Of a stretch of 64,000 nt of DNA, positions 21,438 to 31,930 are shown piece by piece. Source of the DNA: Rachicladosporium sp. CCFEE 5018 (lineage: Eukaryota > Ascomycota > Dothideomycetes > Cladosporiales > Cladosporiaceae); NCBI GenBank assembly GCA_002077045.2, contig KZ111140.1, forward strand, positions 1,028,493-1,092,492. Reading direction: 5' to 3'. A model generated the notes under the pieces. The model had not been told where the DNA came from. It saw nothing but the letters and a program-made list of their open reading frames with translations, and made no database searches. The stretch's first letter is position 1, and the number at the start of each line of letters is the position of its first letter. The position numbers were made by a program, and so were the translations under genes.

Positions 21438-22181
21438 GGTTTCTTGACGTTTGTGAGCAGGGAATGTGGACGGCACGGTCAGCGACAGGCGTAATGGGCA
21501 TTAGTGGAATGGAATGGGGTGTATGGACGGTATTAGACGTGCGAGATGGGGCTTGTACAGTGTATGTAGCATAGCGCGGCGGACTGATCGGAATATGTTG
21601 TACACGGCTGAGGTAGCGGCTTTGCGCGCATCATGAAACTTGAGCCCCTTGGACCATGAAGGGAGGCATGGAGTATAGGCACTATCTGCTCTTGTTCAAG
21701 TCTCGTAACACGCGCAGTGCTCCTATCAGGGTCGCTGCAGTAGGCATGCGCTGTACTTGCTACACTCGTGCCAATAAGCTGTCGGGTCCTACTTCAGAAG
21801 CTCAGCAGCGCTTCGGATTTGGAGAAGTCGAGAGATGTGGGTGACTCGACCATTCCGGAGGCAGGCAGAACATGTATTGTGTTTTACTGATAGTTGACTA
21901 CCAGTCACCCAGTCCTGAAGGTTATGCTATCTTTATCATATTGGTATCTAGTCGCTACTACGCGCAGATAAAGCGCGCTCTTGCAATGAGCAAATTTGCG
22001 CTCACAAAGTGGTGTCGCTTTAGCTCACACGCACTCCCGGCAGCCTGCCTTACTCATTTGCCCGCACAATCATTCCCTTCGCCAGCATGTTGCTCCGCGG
22101 CATGTGCGTGCCCTAAATGCGCTTTCCAGGTATGCGCAACGCCTGTTTCTTGTTCAACCCCTCCACCCATCCCCCGTTCCT
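21438..22181. other. Intergenic, convergent 3' regions (H2)
   Basis: 744 bp between the MFS transporter and the broken Zn2Cys6 gene, the counterpart of 78-810. No conserved coding frame is seen. Confidence 0.55.
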
Positions 22182-24085
22182 TCACACACCATCGAACCCA
22201 TGGAACGTAGCATTATGCGCATACCCCGGCCGATGCGCGATCAACGGCCAAGGAAAGTCACCCACAATCTCTTGCGGTAGCGTGAAGTCCTCCATAGCCC
22301 CCGACATGCCGTACATCGAGCTCGCATCCCGCTGTTGCTCCGTCGGCGGTATCGTGAAGGCGTTGGGATTCTGATGGTGCGTCGGCGGAGGTATTGGCGC
22401 GGGCATGCGCATGTACGTGTCGATCCTGTCTATCTGTGCGCGCAGGCCTTTGGACGCTCCAGCGCGGGGCTGCAGGTCTGATTCCAGGGTCTCGACAAGC
22501 GAGACCAGAGATTCGAGGAGCTGACGCACTCGAGTATACGTCGCTTCTGTGAGGTGGCCCTCCATTACTGAGGCTAGGAGCTGGCCAATCCCGCCGAGAT
22601 GGTAGACCAGGGGTGTGCTGATCGCGGAGAGGTAGCGCGGGCAGATGCCGTGGAAAGTTTGCAGGACTTGGTCGGCGACGTTGCATTTCTGGTAAACGTC
22701 TTTGGGGATACTTACGCTGAAGAGTGTCATGCGGACGAGCTGGAGCGTTGCTTGGATGTTGGCTGCCTGGAAGCCGAAGCGGTCGTCTGCGCCATCGCCG
22801 GACATGATGACGGTGTAGTCCTTGAAGCGCGCTGGGAGCTGGTAGTAGAGGTGTAGAATGTTCTCCATGATTTGAGAGTCGGTGAGTGCATCGGATACGA
22901 GGAGCAGGGTCACAGAGGGTCGATCTTCGCGTGGAGGAGCGTGGTTGCGGTGCACGCGACGAATGGTGTGTTCGAGGACTCGGAACAGGTCGGTGGTGAA
23001 GTTCCAGCCGCGCAGCCAGCTCACATCGCCGCTTGATGTCGCACCGATGGGGGTAATGTTTTCGTCGTCAATCTCAACAGGATACCGTACATTCGCGCTC
23101 ACTTCGTCGAACTTGGGGATGCTGTTGAAGACTACCGTGGAAAGCACGTCCAAGCAGTACATTGACCAGTACAGTCGCCGCCGTTCTTCTTTGTCGACCA
23201 AGTTCAGCTCAAGCGGCCAATGTAGTTCGTCGTGCAAATGCCGCATTGCGGACATCGTGCAGAAATGTCCAAGATACTGGTGCATCGACGCGATTTGGCC
23301 GTATTGTATTGATGTTAGCGCAAGCAGTCCGCATGCTCGCATGTAGCCAAAGCCATCGGCCTTATTGAGGTCCTTGGGTATCGCTTCTGCAGCGGCGGAG
23401 AAGAAGATCTCCGACTGCTGCACCGGGCCGTCCTTGGGATAGCTGGTGTATTCGTTCAGTGCCCCGTCTCGAGCCCTCGCCGATGCCAATGCACAGGCAG
23501 CCATGATCGATGCGAAGAAGCCTCGATCTGTAAGATGATCGCGCTCAGTAGCTGCTCAATCGTCTCCTCACTTGCGAGCACAAATGATCGCCATGCGATT
23601 GCAACACCGTCGTCAGTACGGCCTTCACGTACTATGGCGAGTGCACCCGTGTAATCGGGTCCATCGCCGTACGCGCGCGGATTTGCAGATATGCTCGTGG
23701 CACTCGACCCAGTGGCTACTTGGTGTTCGGAGGGTGACTTGGACTAGGGTGGTGCTATCAGCACGATCCAGGATGCTCCGACTTTCCCAGGACTCACTCT
23801 GGAAGTGGTCGAGGTAGCTTGCAAGGCTGGTACCGGTAGTACATTCTGCGCCGACTGAGAAGTGGAGGGTGCACGCCTCCGGCGAGAAGGACGGTTGTAT
23901 GTGCACTCGACGCCGAAGTCGTAGCAGTTCTGGCATTGCTGCTGCGCATTCTCGTTGCTTGGTCGACATCTTATACTTCGGCGATGACACAAGTCGCATG
24001 CTTGCGATATGCGCTGGAGCTTCTTAGGTCGTTCCGGTACTCCAGAAGGTGCCGGCATTGCGTTTGGAAGCGAGCTGCTAGCCAT
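22182..24085 (-). pseudogene. Zn2Cys6 transcription factor, frameshifted H2 copy
   Basis: This is the partner of the intact gene at 811-2787. Exon 1 (24085-23798) and its Zn2Cys6 cluster are preserved, as is the 54-bp intron (23797-23744). At about 23541 the gene has lost 73 bp relative to H1, at a shared CGC. The deleted part encodes the start of the middle homology region. Because 73 is not a multiple of three, translation runs out of frame to TGA at 23456-23458, giving about 191 residues with the zinc cluster only. The downstream frame to 22182 is otherwise open (440 codons from an internal ATG), so the break may be fairly recent. A truncated DNA-binding fragment that competes with the H1 protein is conceivable. 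Confidence 0.88.
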
Positions 24086-25873
24086 GGTTTGGTACGTGTG
24101 CGGGTCGCAAGTGAAGTGGTATATCTCGATGGGGGTGGCGCACGATCAATTTCAAAGTGTAACCGATGATGCCGGACCTAGTCATGCACAAACCGTGTAA
24201 TGGAGGTCGCGTATAACCAGAGTGTCGGCTTCTTTCTTACGCGATTTGCAGTAATCGCAATGTTGTAAGTGTGGTGCTAATCATAAAGACTATTCCCATC
24301 GTTTCTCGGGGAGGCGGACATCCTAGGATCAGCAGGCAAAAGACTGTTGTGACGCGTGCGCCTGGACAAACGTCGCGAGGTAGAGGTGCCAGATCGAAAG
24401 ACCGTATCGTCCGCTAGTCGCCCTTCCGGCCTAGTAATCATGGAGCTGCTCCCGGTGGCATGGGATTTCATGTGCATCTCCCATGTGGGAACCGGGCTTC
24501 TGATCCGTTCAATGTTGGCGGCATCGGATTTTGCTCTTTGCCTGTGCGTGACCCTGAATTGCGACGGGAACGCTCTGTACCAGTGTCCGAACGAGAGCGC
24601 GTTGAATCAGATTGCGCCAAGCGGTGCGCCCTGCCCGATGTCTAAGCCGCGTAGGCGTGTGGGCTCCGAAAGTGCCGACGACTCTCGCGCGGTCTCGCAG
24701 AAGAGACCTAGATGACTGCCAGGGCAACGTCCGCCTTTACGTCGGCATGCTGTCTCGACTGCGAGGGAGTGATGGTCTCCGCCGTCACACACGAACGTGG
24801 AGATGCGCCACTCGGACCTAGTCGCCGTGATCGTCGCATTCTCGCAACGAATGAGCGAAAGAAGAGTTCGACGTGCTGTTTGCGAGAGACTTGTCCAGGC
24901 GTGGGGATATCGCTGGCGACGAACGCTCCCACGAAAGGACGAGGCGTCGTTGTGAGGTCGCCAAGGAGGTAGAGCTCACGGAGCACAACTCCGACGCCCC
25001 ACGCAAACAGAGGTCAACGAGGTACTACGTGGGCGCCCTGCTGCGTGCAAAAACATGAGCCGAACACCCCTGAACACGACACGTTGCATACGTCTGAGGT
25101 CCAGCGAGACGTTGGCTTTGATGAGAAACAGCGAATGGCGATCGGACTCCATGGCCCGCACTCGCCGGTGTTCCAGCCATGAAATTGCTGGACCCGAAGT
25201 TTAAAAGCTAGCCAAAGATCGGCCAGACTGTGAACCACGCTCGCCACGCTACATGACGGGTCTACGACGCGTGATGCGATCCGATGCAGCCCCTGGCGCC
25301 CTTCGCTTCGGCAAACATCCGTCCATGACCCCAGATTGCCTCGTTGCAGGCCGGATCTGCATCCTACGGGGTCGGAACCGCACGCGATGGAGTCGACTCC
25401 GTCTTGGCGAGCGACTGGACAGTACTGATGATATCGCAGTGGATTTGTGGCTGATGCTTTGCGCTGGTTGAGGCACGAGACTAAACTGCTGGTCATGATT
25501 GTTGCGATGGGTCCTTCGTCGTGATGTTGCTTGTGAAGACGGTGAGTGAGGGGTTCGACCACATCGCGAAGCTCTGCCTTGCAAGGGGAACGACTTATTG
25601 ACTCCTGCAGTGATCAATGTAATCAAGGTGCGGCACAGCTTTGCTCGACTCACACCAGTATCCCACGGGGTCCGTGGATATCACCTTAGGTGGTGTATGG
25701 ATAACGTCTGGGGATGAGGTGAAGTCAGGATAGAGTGTACCACCAGGTCGCACCTTCCTCACATCAGGTGAACACTGTTTAGGCTCTCTACTCACGTAAT
25801 AGCAGTCTTATACACATAGTCTTATGTTTGTACAGATCCTACAGGTAGTCCTTCTCACCCAATACGCATTCTA
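24086..25873. other. Long intergenic region (H2)
   Basis: 1.79 kb, the counterpart of 2788-4634. The best-conserved part is about 25252-25457, which matches 3965-4170 with about 9% substitutions and no indel. No shared reading frame is convincing. Confidence 0.5.
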
Positions 25874-28800
25874 CTATACAACCCCAACAGTGTTCCACAA
25901 TTCTCTGCCCTCGAGGCCCCCAACGCGATGCTTCAGAAGTCCCACGTCAACCGCCGTGTTACCTCTAGCCTGTAGCACGCGGTCCATCGGCGGGCCAAAT
26001 GCTCTATTTTCCTTATCGTCCCAATCAAGCGAGTTCTCCGCGAACAACGGTGCATGACCGTGAGGGCGATGGTTGGTCTGCGCAACCCTGCGGAGCGGCG
26101 CAAGGGCATCGGTGCGTGTGGAGCGCCTTTGAGCTGGGTGGGCAGGCACGTCGGAGTCGTTGAAGGGAGTGCTGCTTTTGTTGAGCTTCGATCTCGACGG
26201 TGGATATGGCTTGAAAGGCTTGACGATGTTATTGAACTCGGTCGTGTCACTTGCAATCTGCGCACGCAGATACGGGACAGTATTTGCGTCGTGCAGACTG
26301 TCCATCACCGGAACACGATGTTCGTAGGTCCAGCGGTCAGGATGGGGAGCTTCCGTCGACTGGACAGCAGGGTCGAGAAAGGCCTGCTCGCCTTTCGCAA
26401 GCAACTGTAGGATGTCTATGCTTTCGCCGTGTGGTATGGCGTCTGGATGAGAGGGAGTGACGCAGTCCATGTCGACCTCCTTGCGCAGTACATGGTCGAT
26501 ATCTACGGCCGAGAAGTACGCACAAGATTGCGGCAGATCATCAATGCCCATCTGCTGACTGAACATCGCCCGGGTCCATATATTGGCCACTTGTAGGGCC
26601 ATTGCAGTGCGGTACTTGTCTTCCTGTTTTGCGAGATAGCGGATCTCGTCGTGAACAGTCAAAGCAAGGCGGGCTCCAATGTTGTACCGGCGAGTGAGGT
26701 ACTCCATGCTCACGATCAATAAGTGCAGGTAATCTACACCTGACGACTGGATGGCCCAGTTGATGCGACTTGTCATGAAGTCGCCCTTCTTCGAGATGAA
26801 GCGCTGCATCAGAGCTTCGGTGATGCCAGCGCCAAGGACAGGGGTACGTGGACGCTCTTGTGAAGCAAAGTCTTCGAGCTTATTGAAGACAAGGGATTCG
26901 GTGCCACCCGTCCAAAATTTGCGAGCTCTCAAAGCTTTGGCTCCGCGCTTCTTGCCTTTGGTGTTGAGGTAGAGCGCTTCAGCTATGCGTTGAGCGTCGA
27001 CGCCCTTGAGAGTCGGATTGAACTGTCGTAGTAAGCTCTGCGCGAAGGTCAGACCAGCACCATAGATGCGGCCGTAGTTGAAGACCTTAGCATCATTCCT
27101 GCTGATACCAAGGATGGACGCAGTGCGTGAGTGCAAGTCTGTACCCGCAGCTTTTGTTCCTTCAAGAGTCATGAAACCGAGGGCGCCACCACCGTGAAGC
27201 TTGAAGCTCGCATCTCCGACTAGCGAAGCAATCCAGAGTTCTTGGCTGTCGACATCAGCACCCACGAAGCAGTAGCCGTGTGGTGCAGTGACCATGCTCT
27301 TCAATTCCGAGCCGACGCGGTTCGCCTTAGCATTTGATGCTGTCAACCAGGTGTTTTCGACCGCACGTCGTGTGATAGTTCCCATGGGTATGACTTGCGG
27401 CAGAATGAGTCCCTGTCCAGTCGCCTCTTGACTTGCGCCAGCGCGTTCATTGTCGTAGACTACCATTTGCGAAGTGATACGATCTCTTGCACTTATCCAG
27501 TAGCTGCAGCTAGCGTTCATCTGCAGCGCTTCCTTAGCATACGCGAACTCAGATGATAAGATGCCTTTCTCAAAGAATTGCAAATATCCTTTAGCCAACG
27601 GGTTTGTGCATCGTACTGTTGGTCCGTCTTTGTGTGGCAACTTGAAGTACTCATGATCGAAGTCATCCTTGAGCTGCAAGTTGTCGTCCTCGAGCATGTC
27701 ACACCTGGTCATAGCCTGATCTTGGTACTTTTGCGCGTCCGGCACAGCTACTCTGAATGTCCAGCCAAACTTGTCGCTCCACACTAGAGGATGACCATCC
27801 CAAGTCAGTCGTAGAAGCAGAGGAGCGACGCGAGTCCGCACGGTTAGTGCCATAGCCGAATCATTCTGCGCAAAAAGCCCCTTGTACCAATTAGGCATGC
27901 CAGGCTTCTTCTGCCGTGCAGCTGGACGTGGTGGTGCCTTCTTGCTCCCTTTCGTTATGCGGACCTCTTGACCTGCCCAGTCCAGCTGGCGGAGCCAAGG
28001 GTCATTGTTGTACATTTCAGGTTCATTGCGATGCGCTACGGCTTGTTCAGTCAAATCAACAAGGCGCTCATGAACGCCGTCAGAGAGCTTGTTGTACGTC
28101 GCTTCGGCATTGGCAATGTATGCTTCCCACCCCTTATTGACAGGCAGAATCTCCGAAGCCAGGTGGCGCAGAGCCGCAAAGGATACAGGATGCGGACAGG
28201 TCTCCAAAAAGTGAGGAAACACCTTCTTGTATACCCGATGCGTGATATCAACATCAGCGGCACAGTAGTCCAGAAGCTCGTCCAGCTTGCCCGCAATACC
28301 TTCACGATCAAGCTCGCCAAACCACTCGCGCTGCGTCTTGTCGATCGTGATACCGCAGTGGAACTTCGCTACATCCCTTAGACTGTTAGAGGAGCTACGG
28401 CCTACCCAAAGGTCCTCCTCTTGATCCATTTCTTGACTTGAGTCGAGTAGACCGGCTAACTCAGACGTCTCCTCTTCCGCTGCAATTCGATCATGCGTCT
28501 CACGTGCCTTTCGATGCTTCATCCACGTTGGTCGCTGTCGACTGCACATGCCGTTCGCTGCCACATGCAAGCTCATGGTGTCCATGAAGAAGCTTTTCGA
28601 TTGCGAGAGACTATACTCCTCCTCCACTCTCGCTCGATCGTAAGCTACATTGTGTCCAACAATAATTTTGTGCTTTGCGGGATCTCCCAGCGGTATGAGA
28701 TGCTTGTCGTCCTCGCTCTCGCCCAACAGCCAGGGCGATATCCACGCATACCAGTGCGTCGCGGATACCGCGCATGCCATCGCAGGAAAGCTTGTCTCCC

Positions 28801-29380
28801 GCCACATCACTTCGGTATCGAACGTAAGTACCTCCTCATTAGGAACACTGACAGTCTCCGAGGTGCCATCGGCGCTGTACTTGGTCCAACCACTTCTTCG
28901 ACTCCACTGTCGCGGCTTCGGTGGTGGCGATGCTCTTGCATACTTGCGCGCTAGGGTCAGATATGGCTCTGCACTATCTTTGCCTAGCCGCCAGAAGTGC
29001 TCGTCCAAAGTCGTGCCATGAAGCTCCGGCAAATCGAAGCCAATAGGTTGAGTGTTGTCGCTTGTCTTCCCGAGCAGGTCATGCTTGGCTAGATGGTCCT
29101 TCGACAGTGCGACAAGTTCCGGATCCGAGACTGAGGGTTTCCTCTGCGACGACGGCGGGAACAGCTGGGCATGGAGATGCGAGGATATCTGCTGCACACC
29201 AATCTCATTATATCGAGCTTCGGCAGGACGTATGAGGGTCCGCGACTGCTCTTGCGATCCTCGCTTCTGCGATGTTGACAAGCATCGCTGCGTCGGGGGT
29301 GGCGGCTTCAGGCGGAGGAGCGAGTTTTGCTGCGTGCGCTCCAGCGCGTGCACAGCCTGCTGCTGACATCGTGATCGCAT
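25874..29380 (-). CDS. MIP1: Mitochondrial DNA polymerase gamma (H2 copy)
   Basis: An intronless gene of 1168 residues and the intact partner of 4635-8144. Exonuclease motifs (FDTEV, GHNVAYDRARVEEEY, YCAADVDITH) and polymerase motifs (GADVDSQELW, RNDAKVFNYGRIYGAG, VHDEIRYL) are complete. The ExoII motif has Ala where H1 has Gly, next to the catalytic Asp, which is retained. The amino-terminal targeting segment and the C-terminal tail differ most between the copies. The central third (about 27350-28700) is nearly identical to H1, whereas sequence near the 3' end differs at about 15% of bases. This patchiness suggests past gene conversion. Confidence 0.96.
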   Translation of the reverse strand: MRSRCQQQAVHALERTQQNSLLRLKPPPPTQRCLSTSQKRGSQEQSRTLIRPAEARYNEIGVQQISSHLHAQLFPPSSQRKPSVSDPELVALSKDHLAKHDLLGKTSDNTQPIGFDLPELHGTTLDEHFWRLGKDSAEPYLTLARKYARASPPPKPRQWSRRSGWTKYSADGTSETVSVPNEEVLTFDTEVMWRETSFPAMACAVSATHWYAWISPWLLGESEDDKHLIPLGDPAKHKIIVGHNVAYDRARVEEEYSLSQSKSFFMDTMSLHVAANGMCSRQRPTWMKHRKARETHDRIAAEEETSELAGLLDSSQEMDQEEDLWVGRSSSNSLRDVAKFHCGITIDKTQREWFGELDREGIAGKLDELLDYCAADVDITHRVYKKVFPHFLETCPHPVSFAALRHLASEILPVNKGWEAYIANAEATYNKLSDGVHERLVDLTEQAVAHRNEPEMYNNDPWLRQLDWAGQEVRITKGSKKAPPRPAARQKKPGMPNWYKGLFAQNDSAMALTVRTRVAPLLLRLTWDGHPLVWSDKFGWTFRVAVPDAQKYQDQAMTRCDMLEDDNLQLKDDFDHEYFKLPHKDGPTVRCTNPLAKGYLQFFEKGILSSEFAYAKEALQMNASCSYWISARDRITSQMVVYDNERAGASQEATGQGLILPQVIPMGTITRRAVENTWLTASNAKANRVGSELKSMVTAPHGYCFVGADVDSQELWIASLVGDASFKLHGGGALGFMTLEGTKAAGTDLHSRTASILGISRNDAKVFNYGRIYGAGLTFAQSLLRQFNPTLKGVDAQRIAEALYLNTKGKKRGAKALRARKFWTGGTESLVFNKLEDFASQERPRTPVLGAGITEALMQRFISKKGDFMTSRINWAIQSSGVDYLHLLIVSMEYLTRRYNIGARLALTVHDEIRYLAKQEDKYRTAMALQVANIWTRAMFSQQMGIDDLPQSCAYFSAVDIDHVLRKEVDMDCVTPSHPDAIPHGESIDILQLLAKGEQAFLDPAVQSTEAPHPDRWTYEHRVPVMDSLHDANTVPYLRAQIASDTTEFNNIVKPFKPYPPSRSKLNKSSTPFNDSDVPAHPAQRRSTRTDALAPLRRVAQTNHRPHGHAPLFAENSLDWDDKENRAFGPPMDRVLQARGNTAVDVGLLKHRVGGLEGRELWNTVGVV

Positions 29381-29797
29381 CGCCTATACTGGCTGTATCA
29401 TTATATCTCGATCGAAAATGCTCACGATCCACCTTCAACACCAAGCACGCGTCACAATTAGGGTGTATCGGCTCGGCAGTCGGCTCAGCCTTATTTTGAC
29501 ACACGACACGCCATGTGGCTTGCAGGTCGATCATTGTGGGCCCGTGTTTCGTCCCTCCCTCCAGCCCACGCACAATCTCCTCCATCACGTTCCAAAGCAT
29601 CTTTCTTGAGATTGGAAATTGGAGTAGGAACGGTCCAGCTGTTTGCGTCTGCCATTGGACGGTCAATGACTGTCTGATCGCACAAGTCTACGGGAACCTC
29701 GTGGGAACAAGACGATTTACCTACGTGTACCGCTGTGCTCTAGTCCGACAGACACCAATTGTTCCACCAGACTTAGGCAATCAGAGCCTCTGCAACA
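29381..29797. promoter_or_regulatory. Divergent promoter region, MIP1 / GNAT (H2)
   Basis: 417 bp between two divergent starts, alignable with 8145-8573. No recognised factor site. Confidence 0.5.
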
Positions 29798-30478
29798 ATG
29801 CTGGTCACTCAAATCGCAGACGAGGATGTTGAAGGGGCGATCACTTGCATTCAACAAGCCTTCTCGAATGACGATCCCTACAGCGGCTGGGTGTTCGACA
29901 AATCTACGTTTTCACTCGAGCGCAATCGAGTCTCGCTAGGCATACGGTGTCACTGGGGCAAGAAATATGCCATGTTTCACGTCGCCAAAGTTCCGAGTTC
30001 ATCAACACCGGAGAGAATTCTCGGGGTTGCTTGCTGGCTTCCTCCAACGCCGGCGAATACACCTCAGACTTGGTCAGACTATATCGGTGATTGGTCTTTA
30101 TACCTGCAACAAATCCGTATGAATCTCTGGTACGGTCGTGGCGGACTAATCACGAAACGCTACTGGATCTGGAAAGCTGCGCAGGCCGAAGCGCAGCGAG
30201 AGCTATGGTCTGATCCGAAGGGCTACTATTTCTGCAACATCGTGACTGTGCTGCCTGAGGCTCAAGGGAAGGGTATCGGAAAGGCGCTGTTCAAGCATGT
30301 GCTGGACAAAGCTGATCAGGAGGGAATGAAGTGCTATCTTGAGAGCTCGAGAGCAGAGCCAAATATGGCGATTTACGAGCGCATGGGGTTCAAGCTGGCC
30401 AAAGAGATGGTGCTAGACGACGATGGCGACGCTGTGACGCTGTATTGCATGATCAGGGAGCCTCGGTCATCGAGCTGA
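29798..30478 (+). CDS. GNAT-family N-acetyltransferase (H2 copy)
   Basis: 226 residues with no intron, the partner of 8574-9254. The acetyl-CoA motif reads VTVLPEAQGKGIGKALF (Lys for Met in H1) and the C-terminal NMAIYERMGF segment is identical. Differences are scattered and conservative, so both copies look functional. Substrate unknown; probably cytosolic. Confidence 0.9.
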   Translation: MLVTQIADEDVEGAITCIQQAFSNDDPYSGWVFDKSTFSLERNRVSLGIRCHWGKKYAMFHVAKVPSSSTPERILGVACWLPPTPANTPQTWSDYIGDWSLYLQQIRMNLWYGRGGLITKRYWIWKAAQAEAQRELWSDPKGYYFCNIVTVLPEAQGKGIGKALFKHVLDKADQEGMKCYLESSRAEPNMAIYERMGFKLAKEMVLDDDGDAVTLYCMIREPRSSS

Positions 30479-30696
30479 AAGCCATTGCATATACGTTCTG
30501 TCGAGCGACTGAAGTGTTCCTTGAACCTCTGAAGCTCCGTTCCTTCGTATCTTGCTTTCCGTCATGTGCTCTGGGAAGCTCGGCAAACGCATCTGCATCG
30601 CGCCTTACTCCAGCTTGGAGCAACACACCTCTGTCGCAAGTTCAGAACGTGTTGTTGTGGCCTTGTCCTGTATGATTATCTGTCACGAGCTGAAGC

Positions 30697-30942
30697 ATGT
30701 ACGCAGAAGAGCAGTCTCGAGCCCTCAAAGCTGAACGGCGCGCCATCATCCACAAGGTCGTGGCGGGACTTGTGCTTCCCAAGCACATTTTCCGTGCAAC
30801 ACTTGTGTCACGGCTCACGACATGCACCATCAATGGCGCGAAGCCACTTCCACTGGGGTCTCTCGGCGTGCCTTTGCCCAGGATGTACGCAAATCTGGAC
30901 GCTTACTACGCTGTCACACTATCCCTTTGGGGGGTACACTGA
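30697..30942 (+). other. Small ORF preserved in both homeologs, coding status unclear (H2)
   Basis: 81 codons, the counterpart of 9474-9719, with the same start and stop. More replacement than silent differences argues against strong protein-level constraint. It lies between the GNAT gene and the sugar transporter, in a stretch where parts of the DNA are invariant between copies. Confidence 0.25.
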
Positions 30943-31704
30943 GCTCTAACGTGCCCTGCCGTCTACTGCTTTGGATCGCTATCTGACTACATCTGAACCC
31001 ACGACCCATGCGATTGGGACTATGGTCATTTTCAGCGAGACTGTAATCCGTTCAACGCCGCGGAGTACGGGATAGCAGCCGTCTCTTGCTATAGCTACAT
31101 GACTAGAGATCACAACCGGGTGCGCACTCGTCGGTAGCGCTCAAAGAGCCGTGTCATGCCGGACCAGCCTTCACTAATCTCTGGCTTGTGCTCACTGCCC
31201 ATCGAAATATGCGCCCGGAGCCAAGTCCGGCGATGAGATCAACAATGCGCTTCGTAGTAGCTATGGCGACTTGCCGGAGCTCCACACAGATGAGATCGTC
31301 TGGCAGTCCAGATCCATGGTAAGTGTTGGCAGCGGCACGGATACGCGCAGGAACACGTCGTAGAGCCATCGATCGACATGGCAGCCACCCTACTTCCAGC
31401 TCGCTGAAGCCCACCCCCCCCCCCCTTTCAGATCCTCGACCAATGAGCGTATGTATGCGTAGTCTCGCGCAGGCTTGCACTCCCACACATGGCGCACAAC
31501 ATAGGGCTGCGCTAGAAGGATGCTGTGCGCCGGATCGATAGGAGCGCTATCGCGTCTAGTGCGCGCCAACAATCGCAAGTCGCTTACAGCAGCCGCAAGA
31601 TGCTCTCATTGCGCTTCACATCTCTCAAACATCTCACATCATATTTCTTCGCTCGAGAGCTGCCTTCGGGAGCGACCGTATCTCGGTCGCCCCTTCCTGT
31701 CAAG

Positions 31705-31788
31705 ATGAGCAAGGGGGGTTCTTCCAATTACGCAGAACTGGTGGCTCGTGCGTTCCATTCCACTCCCTTCACCCAGCAACGCCATTGA
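31705..31788 (+). other. Possible upstream ORF in the sugar transporter leader (H2)
   Basis: 27 codons, ATG to TGA, ending 142 bp before the transporter ATG, at the same spacing as in H1 (10479-10562). Two amino acids differ. Confidence 0.3.
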
Positions 31789-31930
31789 GGCTTGTTGCTT
31801 TGCGACATCACTCAAGACATGCGATCTTGCTGCATTTGTCTTGCTGCCGACGCTCACGCAACAAAATCCGTTCGTGCAGGCTTCTGACTTCACTTGAGCA
31901 GCATACCTGGAGCGAATCCTCCTCGAAAGA

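Noticed and set aside
31417..31432. Long C tract in the H2 sugar transporter upstream region
   Set aside because: H1 has a shorter interrupted version; ordinary homopolymer variation or a sequencing-length artefact is the simplest reading.
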